A stretch of DNA of 64,000 bases from Muricoccus harenae (GTDB lineage Bacteria > Pseudomonadota > Alphaproteobacteria > Acetobacterales > Acetobacteraceae), in contig NZ_WWDL01000004.1 in the NCBI RefSeq assembly GCF_009848505.1, forward strand, positions 1 through 64,000, given 5' to 3'. Below, in pieces: positions 8,203-17,409 of this stretch (positions within the stretch are counted from its first letter, which is position 1; each line of letters starts with the position of its first letter). The notes under the pieces were generated by a model that ran no database searches, was not told where the DNA came from, and saw only the letters and a list, made by a program, of their open reading frames with translations. A program made the position numbers and the translations under genes.

Positions 8203-9159
8203 ATGCGGGTTCTTCTGGCTCAGCCCCGGGGCTTCTGCGCGGGGGTCGTGCGGGCGATCGAGATCGTCGAGCGGTCCCTTCAGAAGTTTGGTGCCCCCGT
8301 CTATGTCCGTCACGAGATCGTGCACAACCGCCATGTGGTCGAGAAGCTGAAGGCCAAGGGGGCCGTTTTCGTCGAGCAACTGGACGAGATTCCGGATGGG
8401 GCGGTGACAATCTTCAGCGCGCATGGGGTGGCCCAGTCGGTCATCGATGACGCAGCTTCCCGCGGGCTGCCGGTGCTGGATGCCACCTGCCCGCTGGTCT
8501 CGAAGGTGCACACCCAGGGCAAGCGCTATGTCGCGCGCGGGCGGACCCTGATCCTGGTGGGCCATGCCGGGCATCCGGAGGTGGAGGGCACGATCGGGCA
8601 GGTGGGGGCGCCGGTGCATCTGGTCTCCTCCGTGGAGGATGTCGCGGTGCTCGACCTGCCGGCGGACCTGCCCGTCGCCTATGTGACCCAGACCACACTG
8701 AGCGTGGACGACACGCGCGGCATCATCGCGGCGCTGCATGCCCGGTTCCAGGATCTGGAGGGGCCGGACGTCTCGGATATCTGCTATGCGACGCAGCATC
8801 GGCAATCTGCGGTTCGGGAGCTTTGCGAGGTCGTGGACCTGCTGCTCGTGGTCGGGAGCACCAAGAGCTCCAATTCGAACCGGCTGCGCGAGATCGGGCG
8901 CGAGCAGGGGATCCGCAGCCATCTCATCGCGGATGGCAGCGAACTGGATCCCGCCTGGCTCGCGGGCGTGCGGACCGTGGGGCTCACTGCCGGCGCCTCG
9001 GCTCCTGAGGAACTGATTCTCGACGTCATTGAGGCCTTGCGCCGGCATGGCAATGTCGAGCTTGCCCAGATGGGCGGAATTCAGGAGGACATCGAGTTCC
9101 GCCTGCCCCATGAACTCAGGACGCCCTCCGCCCCGGCGGCCGTCCAGTCAGTGCAGTAA
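8203..9159 (+). CDS. ispH: 4-hydroxy-3-methylbut-2-enyl diphosphate reductase
   Basis: Last enzyme of the non-mevalonate (MEP) isoprenoid pathway; an oxygen-sensitive iron-sulfur enzyme reducing HMBPP to IPP and DMAPP. The three cluster cysteines are visible: C12 in PRGFCAG, C96 in DATCPLV and C194 in DICYATQ, with the SAHGV, TQTTLS and GSTKSSNS active-site segments. The ATG at 8203 was chosen because GGAGG at 8188-8192 gives a normal 10-nt spacing; a TTG at 8194 is only one base from it. Twelve bases separate its stop from hpnH, so isoprenoid supply and hopanoid side-chain formation share an operon. Confidence 0.96.
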   Translation: MRVLLAQPRGFCAGVVRAIEIVERSLQKFGAPVYVRHEIVHNRHVVEKLKAKGAVFVEQLDEIPDGAVTIFSAHGVAQSVIDDAASRGLPVLDATCPLVSKVHTQGKRYVARGRTLILVGHAGHPEVEGTIGQVGAPVHLVSSVEDVAVLDLPADLPVAYVTQTTLSVDDTRGIIAALHARFQDLEGPDVSDICYATQHRQSAVRELCEVVDLLLVVGSTKSSNSNRLREIGREQGIRSHLIADGSELDPAWLAGVRTVGLTAGASAPEELILDVIEALRRHGNVELAQMGGIQEDIEFRLPHELRTPSAPAAVQSVQ

Positions 9160-9171
9160 AGGAGCGCAGCC

Positions 9172-10365
9172 TTGGGTATTCCCCTGCTGCAGGCCGCCCG
9201 GATCGGGACCTATCTCGTCAAGCAGCATCTGAGCGGCCGGAAGCGCTATCCGCTCGTCCTGATGCTGGAGCCGCTGTTCCGCTGCAATCTGGCTTGCGCC
9301 GGTTGCGGCAAGATCGACTATCCGAACGAGATCCTGAACCAGCGCCTCTCGGTCGAGCAATGCATGGAGGCGGTCGACGAGTGCGGCGCGCCGGTCGTCT
9401 CGATCGCGGGCGGCGAGCCGCTGCTGCACAAGGACATGCCGGAGATCGTGCACGGCTACCTGGCCCGCAAGAAGTTCGTGATCCTGTGCACCAACGCGCT
9501 GCTGCTGACGAAGAAGATCGACGACTACAAGCCGGATTCCGCCTTCACCTGGTCCATCCACCTGGATGGCAACCAGGCCATGCACGACAAGTCCGTCTGC
9601 CAGGACGGCGTCTACGAGAAGGCGGTGGAGGCGATCAAGCTGGCGAAGTCCAAGGGCTTCCAGGTTTCGATCAACTGCACGCTGTTCAACGATGCCGACC
9701 CCGAGCAGACGGCACGCTTCTTCGACGAGATGACGGCGCTTGGGCTGGACGGAATCACGGTCTCCCCGGGCTATGCCTATGAGCGCGCGCCGGACCAGCA
9801 GCACTTCCTGAACCGCACCAAGACGAAGGAGCTGTTCCGCGGTATTCTCTCACGCGGAAAGGGCGGCAAGGCCTGGCCCTTCACCCAGTCCCGCATGTTC
9901 CTCAACTTCCTGGCCGGGAACGAGGCCTATCACTGCACGCCCTGGGGCAACCCGACGCGCACGGTGTTCGGTTGGCAGAAGCCCTGCTACCTGCTCGGCG
10001 AAGGCTATGCGAAGACCTTCAAGGAGCTGATGGACGACACCGAGTGGGAAAAGTACGGCGTCGGCAATTACGAGAAATGCGCCGACTGCATGGTGCATTC
10101 GGGCTTCGAGGCCTCGGCCGTGAAGCACATGGTGACCAATCCGGTGAAGGCGCTGGCCGTGACGCTGCAAGGCGTGCGGACCACGGGGCCGATGGCGCAG
10201 GACATCCCGCTCGATAACCAGCGCCCGGCCCAATACGTCTTCTCCGGCCATGTGGAGAAGAAGCTGGCCGAGATCCGAACGGCCAATCCGAAGGCGTCAC
10301 GCCGGATCGAGATCAACCACGGCAGCAAGCATGGCGGCGCCCAGCCGACGGTGGCCGCGGAGTAG
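9172..10365 (+). CDS. hpnH: Adenosyl-hopene transferase HpnH (radical SAM)
   Basis: Radical SAM enzyme that adds the 5'-deoxyadenosyl group to diploptene, the first step of C35 bacteriohopanepolyol side-chain synthesis. The cluster-binding C38-x3-C42-x2-C45 sits in FRCNLACAGCGK, followed by SIAGGEPLLH and a C-terminal cysteine-containing region (PCYLL, YEKCADC). Length 397 is at the longer end for the family. A TTG start at 9172 is preceded by AAAGGAG at 8-nt spacing. The 3' end overlaps antisense with hpnG by 69 nt. Confidence 0.95.
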   Translation: MGIPLLQAARIGTYLVKQHLSGRKRYPLVLMLEPLFRCNLACAGCGKIDYPNEILNQRLSVEQCMEAVDECGAPVVSIAGGEPLLHKDMPEIVHGYLARKKFVILCTNALLLTKKIDDYKPDSAFTWSIHLDGNQAMHDKSVCQDGVYEKAVEAIKLAKSKGFQVSINCTLFNDADPEQTARFFDEMTALGLDGITVSPGYAYERAPDQQHFLNRTKTKELFRGILSRGKGGKAWPFTQSRMFLNFLAGNEAYHCTPWGNPTRTVFGWQKPCYLLGEGYAKTFKELMDDTEWEKYGVGNYEKCADCMVHSGFEASAVKHMVTNPVKALAVTLQGVRTTGPMAQDIPLDNQRPAQYVFSGHVEKKLAEIRTANPKASRRIEINHGSKHGGAQPTVAAE

Positions 10366-10974
10366 CGCGCGGAAGGCCTGCTCCGCCTCCAGCCCTGTCC
10401 GAATCAGGGCGGGAAGCTGGAGCGGGTTGGCCAGAAGTGAGCGCAGCACCGCCGGCAGGTCCATGCCCCCGTCCGGGCGCATCCCGACCCGGGCTGCGGG
10501 CGGCAGCGTGCGATCCGCCGCATCCGAGATGACGCGGGCAACGGCGAAGGGCAGGGCGTGGCGGCGGGCCACCCGGGCCGCCACATGCGATTCCATGTCC
10601 ACGGCGATGGCGCCGCTGCGGCGGTGCAGGGCGGCCTTTGCCGCGGCATCCGCCACCATGGAATCCGTGCCGAGCAGGGTGCCTCCCGCGGCTTCGGGAA
10701 GGGCGGCCCGGAGGCGGCGGGCCCAGCCAGGGGCCGTGGGAAACCGATCCGTGCCGTCGAGCACGGTCTCGGCGACCACCCAATGCCCGGGACGAAAATG
10801 CGGCGCGAGTGCGCCGGCGATGCCGATGCTGATGATGCCATGCGCGTGCGGCGCAAGCTGATCGAGCGCCGCTTCCAGCCGGGCGTGATCGCCACCGCCC
10901 GCGATCACGTCGATGCCAGCGCCCGCCAGGATGCGCGCCTCGCGTTGCAGCCCGGTGGCCGCGAGGATCGTCAC
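10297..10974 (-). CDS. hpnG: HpnG, hopanoid-associated nucleoside phosphorylase
   Basis: Purine-nucleoside-phosphorylase-like protein that releases adenine from adenosylhopane, the step after HpnH. Recognisable parts are the N-terminal ILAATGLQREARI, the IGIAGAL loop and VDMESHVAA, the ribose-binding ME motif of this fold. The GTG at 10974 was chosen because it overlaps the shc stop as GTGA and begins exactly at the family N-terminus; longer upstream reading would run antisense-free but into shc. It gives 225 residues. Last gene of the minus-strand hopanoid operon, convergent with and overlapping hpnH at the 3' end. Confidence 0.9.
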   Translation of the reverse strand: MTILAATGLQREARILAGAGIDVIAGGGDHARLEAALDQLAPHAHGIISIGIAGALAPHFRPGHWVVAETVLDGTDRFPTAPGWARRLRAALPEAAGGTLLGTDSMVADAAAKAALHRRSGAIAVDMESHVAARVARRHALPFAVARVISDAADRTLPPAARVGMRPDGGMDLPAVLRSLLANPLQLPALIRTGLEAEQAFRALLRGHRRLGAAMLAAVVDLDPA

Positions 10975-12935
10975 ATGCCGTGGACCGTGCGCGTGGCGTT
11001 GCCCCGCCGCAGGTTGCGGTAGCGCGCCATGGCCCAGACCGGGAAAAACTTCGGATAGCCGTGGTAGCGCAGGTAGAAAACGCGCGGGAAGCCGCCACCG
11101 GTATAGGCGTCCTGCTGCCACAACCCGGTCTCGTCCTGGGTGCGGCGCAGGTATTCGATACCGCGCGCGACGGCGGGATGGTCCACCTCGCCCGCCGCCA
11201 TCAACCCCAGCAGCGCCCAGGCGGTCTGGGAGGCGGTGGAGGGCGCGGGCTCATAACCGCGATAGTCGAGCTTGTAGCTCTCGCAATCCTCGCCCCAGCC
11301 CCCATCGGGGTTCTGAATGCCAATCAGCCAGTCGGCCGCCTGGCGGATGCTGGGGCGCGTGGCGTCGAAGCCGGCGGCGTTCAGCGCGCATAGGGCGGAC
11401 CAGGTACCGTAGATGTAGTTCACCCCCCAGCGGCCGAACCAGCTGCCATCGGCTTCCTGCTCACGCTCGAGGTAGTCGATGGCCGCGCGCATGCGCGGGT
11501 TCTCCGGCGTCTCGCCAAGTTGGGCGAGCATGCTGACGCAGCGCGCGCTGACATCGGCGGTGGGCGGATCGAGCAGGGCGCCGTGATCGGCAAAGGGGAT
11601 GTTGTTGAGGTAGTGGTGGATGTTGTCGGCGTCGAAGGCGCCCCAGCCGCCATTGCCGCTCTGCAGCCCGGTGGTCCATTCGGCGCCGCGCGCGATGGCC
11701 TCGTCATACTGCTCGCCCAGGCCCATCTCGTGGCGCGCGCGGTCCATGGCCATGACGACGACGGCGGTGTCGTCCAGGTCGGGGTAATGCGGGTTGCGGT
11801 ATTGGAAGGCCCAGCCGCCGGGGCGGACATGCGGGCGAAGCTCCGCCCAGTCGCCCTTCACCTCCAGTTCCTGCAGCGGCTTCAGCCAGTCGAGGCCGCG
11901 GGTGACGGAGGCTTCCTCGCCGCCCACCTCCATCAGCGCATGGGCCACGAGGGCGGTGTCCCAGACCGGGGAGACGCAGGGCTGGCAATAGGCCTCGTCC
12001 TCGCGGATCACCAGCAGCTTCTCGATGGAGCGACGGGCGATGGCGCGGTCCGGATGGTCCGGCGCATAGCCGAGCGCATCATACATCATCACGGCATTGG
12101 CCATGGCGGGGTAGATGGCGCCGAGCCCGTCCTCACCGTTCAGGCGCTCCGTCACGAAGCTCACGCAGCGCTCGATCGCGCGCTGGCGCAGCGGGCGCGG
12201 CCAGAGCGGCTCGGCAACCTTCAGCCCGCCGTCGATGCCGTTGAAGAGCAGCGCCCAGGCGCGCTTCTGATGCGTGCGTGACGGACGCGCGCGCGGGCGC
12301 TTCGCCGTGAAGAGTTCCTGGATGCGCACGCCGCGCGGATTGCGCGCCCGCACGCGCAGTGCCTGGAGCACGAGCAGCGGCACGAGCACGGTGCGCGCCC
12401 AGTAGGACATCTTCGAGATGTGCACCGGGAACCAGCGCGGCAGCAGCACCATCTCCACCGGAATGGTCGGCACGCGGCGCCAGGAGAGTTCGCCGAACAT
12501 GGCGAGCAGGATGCGCGTGAAGACATTCGCGCGGGCCGCGCCGCCATGGGCCAGGATCGCCGCCCGTGCGCGTGCCATATGCGGCGCGTTGGGATCGTCG
12601 CCGATCATCTTCAGGCAGAAATAGGCCTTCACCGAGGCGCTGATGTCGAAGGCGCCGCCATGAAAGAGCGGCCAGCCGCCATGCTCGCCCTGGATGCGGC
12701 GCAGGTAGTTGCCGATTCGGCGTTCCAGCTCCGGGTCGTCCGGCTCACCAAGATGCTGGCGGAGCAGGATGTATTCGGCGGGGATGGTGGCGTCCGCCTC
12801 CAGTTCGAAGACCCAGTGCCCGTCTTCCCGCTGTTCGTCCCGGAGAGCTTCGGCGGCCCGGCGAAGATCGGCCTCCAGGCCCTCCATCCGGAGGTCGTCG
12901 GCTGTGGCGAGGAGGTTGCTCGGCACATCGTTCAT
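10971..12935 (-). CDS. shc: Squalene--hopene cyclase
   Basis: Membrane-associated class II terpene cyclase converting squalene to hopene and hopanol. The catalytic acid motif DxDD is present as D386-L-D-D389 followed by TAVVVMAMD. Several QW repeats are visible (for example GGWGAFDADN, DGSWFGRWG, NPDGGWGE, DETGLWQQDA). Length 654 fits the family. Its ATG overlaps the hpnE stop (ATGA) and its TGA overlaps the hpnG GTG, so hpnD-hpnE-shc-hpnG form one translationally coupled block. Also named hpnF. Confidence 0.97.
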   Translation of the reverse strand: MNDVPSNLLATADDLRMEGLEADLRRAAEALRDEQREDGHWVFELEADATIPAEYILLRQHLGEPDDPELERRIGNYLRRIQGEHGGWPLFHGGAFDISASVKAYFCLKMIGDDPNAPHMARARAAILAHGGAARANVFTRILLAMFGELSWRRVPTIPVEMVLLPRWFPVHISKMSYWARTVLVPLLVLQALRVRARNPRGVRIQELFTAKRPRARPSRTHQKRAWALLFNGIDGGLKVAEPLWPRPLRQRAIERCVSFVTERLNGEDGLGAIYPAMANAVMMYDALGYAPDHPDRAIARRSIEKLLVIREDEAYCQPCVSPVWDTALVAHALMEVGGEEASVTRGLDWLKPLQELEVKGDWAELRPHVRPGGWAFQYRNPHYPDLDDTAVVVMAMDRARHEMGLGEQYDEAIARGAEWTTGLQSGNGGWGAFDADNIHHYLNNIPFADHGALLDPPTADVSARCVSMLAQLGETPENPRMRAAIDYLEREQEADGSWFGRWGVNYIYGTWSALCALNAAGFDATRPSIRQAADWLIGIQNPDGGWGEDCESYKLDYRGYEPAPSTASQTAWALLGLMAAGEVDHPAVARGIEYLRRTQDETGLWQQDAYTGGGFPRVFYLRYHGYPKFFPVWAMARYRNLRRGNATRTVHGM

Positions 12936-14200
12936 GCACGTAGTTTCTCAGGAACGGGCCCATTTGTGGAGAGGGCGAGTGCCGCAGCGGTTTCCCCCGA
13001 GCGCAATGCACCCTCGATCGTGGCGGGCAGCCCGGTCGCGGTCCAGTCGCCAGCGAGGAACAAGTTGGCCCAGCGCGTGCGGGCAGGGGGGCGGCGAGCC
13101 TCCTGCGCCGGGGTGGCGGCGAAGGTGGCGCGCTTCTCCTTCACGATCCGGCAAGGCGGTGGCGGGCCGGAGAGGTCGTGGGCGGCTGCGACGTCCCGCC
13201 AGAGGCGTTCCGCCAGGCTGTCCGCTTCCAGATCCAGCAGGTGATCGGCGGCACTGACGGTCACGGAGATGCGGTCGGGGAAGGCGAAGACCCATTCGGC
13301 CGTGCCGCCGATCAGGCCCATCATCGCCGGTGCCTTGGGAGGCGGGGCCAGGCGGAAATGCCCGTTGACGATGGGGCGGTGCTCGTCCGGCACGATCAGG
13401 CCGGGCAGCAGCTCCTGCGACACCCATGGCGGCAGGGCGAGGACCACGCGGTCCTCGGGTTCGAGCTCCACTGTCTCATCGGCGAAGCGCAGCTCGCTCA
13501 CGCGGCCGTCCTGCAGACCCAGGCCGCGTAGGCGGCAGCCGAGGCGGATTTCCGCCCCTGCCCGGCGCAGATGGTCCAGGGCGGGGTCGACGAAGGCGGC
13601 GGCCAGGGTGGGGGTGGCGACGCGCGGGCGGCTGGCGGCGCCGCCCTTCGCCAGGCTTTCGCGCATCACGGCTCCTGCCAGGTCGGCGGAACCTTCCTCC
13701 GGCGGGGTGTTGAGGATGGAGACGAGCATGGGGCGCAGCAGCCGTTCCCAGAGTGGGCCACTGGTCGCGATCACCTCGTCGATCCGGCGGCCGGGATGGC
13801 GGCGCAGCAGCCGCGCCAGGGCGAGGTAGTCGCGCGGGCGGGTGCCGGGCACCCGGTGGCCTGGAAGCAGGACCCACCAGGGAATCGGCCCGTCATTCGG
13901 GCGCAGGGTCCAGCGCGCGCCGTCGCGCAGGTCAAGGAAGGCGAATTCGGCGCGCTCCGGCCCGGCCAACCGGTCCTCGGCCCCGATGGCGCGCAGATAG
14001 CGGGCGACCGCGGGATTGCCGGAGAGGACGAGGTGATTTCCGTTGTCGATCACCATGTCGAGCTGGGCATCGTGGTAGGAGCGGCAGCGGCCGCCGGCCT
14101 GGCGCGCCGCATCAGACAGCACCACGGGGACACCGCTGGCCGCGAGCGAAACCGCCGCCGAGAGCCCGGCGAGCCCGGCGCCGACGACATGGACCGTCAT
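12932..14200 (-). CDS. hpnE: HpnE, hydroxysqualene dehydroxylase (FAD-dependent)
   Basis: Flavoprotein of the amine-oxidase/phytoene-desaturase fold which in the HpnC-HpnD-HpnE route reduces hydroxysqualene to squalene. The N-terminal dinucleotide-binding motif VVGAGLAGLSAA and the C-terminal LFLAGDWTATGLPATIEGA are clear. The ATG at 14200 begins MTVHVVGAG and overlaps the hpnD stop (ATGA); an upstream ATG at 14230 would add ten residues reaching into hpnD and is less likely. 422 residues. Confidence 0.92.
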   Translation of the reverse strand: MTVHVVGAGLAGLSAAVSLAASGVPVVLSDAARQAGGRCRSYHDAQLDMVIDNGNHLVLSGNPAVARYLRAIGAEDRLAGPERAEFAFLDLRDGARWTLRPNDGPIPWWVLLPGHRVPGTRPRDYLALARLLRRHPGRRIDEVIATSGPLWERLLRPMLVSILNTPPEEGSADLAGAVMRESLAKGGAASRPRVATPTLAAAFVDPALDHLRRAGAEIRLGCRLRGLGLQDGRVSELRFADETVELEPEDRVVLALPPWVSQELLPGLIVPDEHRPIVNGHFRLAPPPKAPAMMGLIGGTAEWVFAFPDRISVTVSAADHLLDLEADSLAERLWRDVAAAHDLSGPPPPCRIVKEKRATFAATPAQEARRPPARTRWANLFLAGDWTATGLPATIEGALRSGETAAALALSTNGPVPEKLRA

Positions 14201-15153
14201 CCGAACAGGCCGTGGCGGGCGACGATCCACAGCAGGCGCGGCTTGCCAATGCGCACGCGCTGGCGGGGCGGGGCCCAGCCGAGAGCCTGCGTCTTCTCCA
14301 GGATTTCCCGGTAGACCGCGCCCATCAGGCGGGGGGCGAGCAGGCGCCCGCGGGGGCGGGCGCGCAGCACGCGTTCCGCCGCAGCGTAATGCTCTTGCGC
14401 GCGCTCGGCCAGGGCGCGGCAGGTGGAGTCGATGCGGGGATCAGCGATGGCTTCCGACGGATCGGTGGTGGTGATTCCCTCCGCCACCAGAAGCTCCCGC
14501 GGGAGGTAGAGGCGGCCGATGGCGGCATCCTCGTCCAGGTCGCGCAGGATGTTGCTGAGCTGCAGGGCGCGGCCGAGGTGATGGGCGAGTTCCAGGCCGG
14601 GGGCGTCGTCCATCCCGAAGACGCAGGTGGAGAGGCGGCCGACGGCGCTCGCCACCCGGTCGCAATAGAGGTCCAGCGTGGCGAGGTCCGGCGCGCGGAT
14701 ATCCGCCGCCACGTCCATCTCCATGCCGTCGATGACCGCGAGGAAATCGGCCTTGCGCAGGCCGAAACGCTGCACGGCCTCGGCGAGGAAGGCGGCGCGG
14801 CCGGCGGGCTGCCCGGCATGGAGCGCGGCAAGGTCGGTGCGCCAGCGCTCCAGCTCCACCGCGCGGGCGTCGCGCGGGCGAGTGCCGTCATCGGCGATGT
14901 CGTCCACCAGCCGGCAGAAGGCGTAGATGGCGAACATGGCCGCGCGCTCGGCCTTCGGCATGAGGCGCATGGCCGCGTAGAAGGAGCTTGCTGCGATCTG
15001 CGCCTGGAGTGTCGCCGGGTCGGGAATGCCAGGATCAGAAGGGGCCGGATCGGCAAGGGCCGGCTTTGACTCGGCCGACTTTGCCTCGGTTGGCTTTGAC
15101 CCGGCTGGCTTTGACCCGGCTGGCTTTGACTCAGTCTGAGGCTCGATCGTCAT
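14197..15153 (-). CDS. hpnD: Presqualene diphosphate synthase HpnD
   Basis: Squalene/phytoene synthase family enzyme that couples two farnesyl diphosphates to presqualene diphosphate. The two aspartate-rich regions are present: CRLVDDIADDG and QLSNILRDLDEDAAIGRLYLP. The ATG at 15153 (MTIEPQTESK) was chosen; a longer frame upstream is arginine/proline-rich junk overlapping the spacer. Residues 8-32 form five lysine/proline pentapeptide repeats not expected in the family (listed as a repeat). The partner hydroxysqualene synthase gene hpnC, usually adjacent, is not found in the 76-bp gap to hpnB or elsewhere in the window. Confidence 0.92.
   Translation of the reverse strand: MTIEPQTESKPAGSKPAGSKPTEAKSAESKPALADPAPSDPGIPDPATLQAQIAASSFYAAMRLMPKAERAAMFAIYAFCRLVDDIADDGTRPRDARAVELERWRTDLAALHAGQPAGRAAFLAEAVQRFGLRKADFLAVIDGMEMDVAADIRAPDLATLDLYCDRVASAVGRLSTCVFGMDDAPGLELAHHLGRALQLSNILRDLDEDAAIGRLYLPRELLVAEGITTTDPSEAIADPRIDSTCRALAERAQEHYAAAERVLRARPRGRLLAPRLMGAVYREILEKTQALGWAPPRQRVRIGKPRLLWIVARHGLFG
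15058..15132 (-). repeat. Five 15-bp tandem repeats inside hpnD
   Basis: Read on the minus strand, five consecutive 15-base units each encode [E/G]-[S/A]-K-[P/S]-[A/T]. The three at the 5' end are near-identical at the DNA level (TCAAAGCCA core). The array encodes a flexible basic linker before the catalytic domain of HpnD. It looks like a coding minisatellite that could change copy number without shifting frame. Confidence 0.85.
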
Positions 15154-15229
15154 CCATCCCCGTCCTCGGTGCCGCGCGGCTCCTAAACCCAAATCGGCCC
15201 GCGGCGAAGCTGGCAGGCATCGCCGGGGG

Positions 15230-16387
15230 TCAGGCGCCGCCCGCCATGGCCTGGGCCCTACCCTTCCACATGCCGCCGCGGCCTCGCCAAACCTGCAGGG
15301 CGGATTGCAGGGTGAACAGGGAATAGGCCGCACCGATGGCCGGCAGAGCGAGGCCCCAAAGGGGCGAGACGCGATAGAAGCGGAGCATGGGCTGGAAGGC
15401 GAGGGCCATCAGCAGCCAGGCGGCCAGCCCGGCCAACGGTGCCGCGCCGCTGCCGAACAGCGCCAGGGCAGGCGGGACCAGATAGGTCAGTGCCATGCCC
15501 GCCAGGGTTCCGGCGAGCAGCAGTGGGGAGTAGCCGAGCTGGGCATAGGCGGAGCGCGAGACCATGCGGCCGATCTCCCCGATGCTGCCATAGGGGCGCA
15601 GGCTGCGCGCGCGGCGGGTGAGGCCGAGCCAGATCGGGCCCTGGGCCTTCAGCCGGCGGGCCAGGGCGCAGTCGTCGATGATGGCGGTGCGGATGGAGGC
15701 GATGCCGCCCGCCGCCTCCAGCGCGTCGCGCCGGGTGAGCATGCAGCCGCCCGCACCAGCGGCCGTGCGCCCATCCGCGCGCGAGACCCAGGCGAAGGGG
15801 TAGAGCATCTGAAAGAAGAAGACGAAGGCCGGAATCAGGAAGCGTTCCGCCAGGGTGGCGCAGGACAGCTCGGCCATCAACGAGACGAGCGCGTATCGGC
15901 CTGATTCGGCACGCGAGACCAGCGCTCGCAGGTTGTCCGGGGTGTGGCCGATATCGGCATCGGTCAGCAGGATGTAGTCCGGCGGCGTGGCGGCGCTGGC
16001 ATGGCGCACGCCCTGCTGCAGCGCCCAGAGCTTGCCCGTCCATCCCGCCGGAAGCGGAGCGCCAGGGAGGATCTCCAGCCGCGCCTCCGCGCCGGCCGAT
16101 GCGGCGGCCTGGCGGGCAGCCTCGGCGGTGCCGTCGGTGCTGCCGTCATCCACGAGGACGACATGGAAGGCGCCACGATAGTCCTGCCGCAGCAGGCTGC
16201 CGATGGATCGCGCGATCACGTCGGCCTCGTTGCGCGCGGGCACCACGGCAACCACGCGGGGCCATTGGGCGGGGGAAGGCGGCGCGTCGCGGTCGTCGCG
16301 TTGGCGGGCGAGCCAGAAGCCGCCGCGTGCCAGCAGCAGCGTTAACCAGATCGCCAGCGCCACGAGGCCGAGGAGCAGGGCGATCAC
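15230..16387 (-). CDS. hpnB: HpnB, hopanoid-associated glycosyltransferase
   Basis: Family 2 glycosyltransferase with an N-terminal membrane helix (IALLLGLVALAIWLTLLLA), then VPARNEADVI, LVDDGSTDGTA and the metal-binding LTDADIGH, and further transmembrane stretches after residue 270. Its substrate in hopanoid metabolism is not firmly known; sugar addition to bacteriohopanetetrol has been suggested. The GTG at 16387 overlaps the hpnA stop (GTGA) and places the membrane helix at the N-terminus. 385 residues. Confidence 0.9.
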   Translation of the reverse strand: MIALLLGLVALAIWLTLLLARGGFWLARQRDDRDAPPSPAQWPRVVAVVPARNEADVIARSIGSLLRQDYRGAFHVVLVDDGSTDGTAEAARQAAASAGAEARLEILPGAPLPAGWTGKLWALQQGVRHASAATPPDYILLTDADIGHTPDNLRALVSRAESGRYALVSLMAELSCATLAERFLIPAFVFFFQMLYPFAWVSRADGRTAAGAGGCMLTRRDALEAAGGIASIRTAIIDDCALARRLKAQGPIWLGLTRRARSLRPYGSIGEIGRMVSRSAYAQLGYSPLLLAGTLAGMALTYLVPPALALFGSGAAPLAGLAAWLLMALAFQPMLRFYRVSPLWGLALPAIGAAYSLFTLQSALQVWRGRGGMWKGRAQAMAGGA

Positions 16388-17409
16388 AGGAAGCCCGCCT
16401 TCCGGAACCAGGCGAGCGCGTCGGATACGCCCTCCTGCCACGGGCGGGCGTTGTAGGACAGTTCCCGTTCCGCCTTGGCCGAGGTGAAAAACATCATGTA
16501 GCGGGACATGCGCAGCGCATCGGCGGTCAGCAGCGGCTCCTTGCCCGTGACGCGCGCCACGGCCTCGGCGCCCCAGGCGAGCGGGAAGAGGGGCGCGCGC
16601 GGCAGCTTGATGCGCGGCGCGCGGCGGCCGGTCTGGCGGGCGACTTCGGCGAGGAAGGCCTCGAGCGACAGGTTCTCGCCGCCGAGGATGTAGCGTTCGC
16701 CGATTTGCCCGCGCTCGAAGGCGAGGAGATGGCCTTCGGCGATGTCGTCCACATGCGCGAAGTTCAGGCCGGTGTCGACGAAGGCCGGGATCTTGCCGCG
16801 CGCGGCATCCAGGATGATGCGGCCGGTGGGCGTAGGGCGGATGTCGCGGGGGCCGATCGGGGTGGAGGGGCTCACGATGACGGCGGGCAGGCCGTCCTGC
16901 GCCACCATCTTCTCCACGACACGCTCGGCCAGGGTCTTGCTGCGCTTGTAGGTGCCGATGGCCTCCGCCGGATCGAGCGGCGCGGTTTCGTCCACCGGGG
17001 CGGTGGCGCCCGCAACCTTCAGGGCCGCGACGCTGCTGGTGTAGACGATGCGCTCCACCCCGGCGGCCATCGCCTCCCGCATCAGGGCGCGCGTGCCCTC
17101 GACATTCACCCGCAGGATCACCGCGGGATCGGGCGCCCAGAGCCGGTAATCCGCGGCGACATGGAACAGATAGCGGGTGCCCTGCAGCGCGGCGCGGAGG
17201 GAGGCGGGATCGGTGAGGTCGCCATGGACCGTCTCGCAATCCAGGCCTTCGAGATTGCCGCGCTGGCTGGTCGGGCGGACCAGCGCCCGGACGTGAAGGC
17301 CGCGCGCCAGCAGCGCGCGCGTCACGGCGGAACCGAGGAAGCCCGATCCGCCGGTGACCAGGACGGGATCGCCGGGCCGCAGGAGGGGTGCCGTCACGTG
17401 TGCCGCCAC
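16384..17409 (-). CDS. hpnA: HpnA, hopanoid-associated NAD-dependent sugar epimerase/dehydratase
   Basis: Extended short-chain dehydrogenase with VLVTGGSGFLGSAV (Rossmann GxxGxxG) near residue 20, DLTD, and a YKRSKTLAE segment standing in for the YxxxK catalytic motif. It is thought to modify a sugar intermediate in the polar hopanoid head group. Starts are GTG at 17409 or GTG at 17397; neither has a strong ribosome site, and the longer one is given. First gene of the minus-strand hpnA-hpnB pair, divergent from a YjbQ-family gene across a region containing a 16-bp palindrome. Confidence 0.9.
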   Translation of the reverse strand: MAAHVTAPLLRPGDPVLVTGGSGFLGSAVTRALLARGLHVRALVRPTSQRGNLEGLDCETVHGDLTDPASLRAALQGTRYLFHVAADYRLWAPDPAVILRVNVEGTRALMREAMAAGVERIVYTSSVAALKVAGATAPVDETAPLDPAEAIGTYKRSKTLAERVVEKMVAQDGLPAVIVSPSTPIGPRDIRPTPTGRIILDAARGKIPAFVDTGLNFAHVDDIAEGHLLAFERGQIGERYILGGENLSLEAFLAEVARQTGRRAPRIKLPRAPLFPLAWGAEAVARVTGKEPLLTADALRMSRYMMFFTSAKAERELSYNARPWQEGVSDALAWFRKAGFL

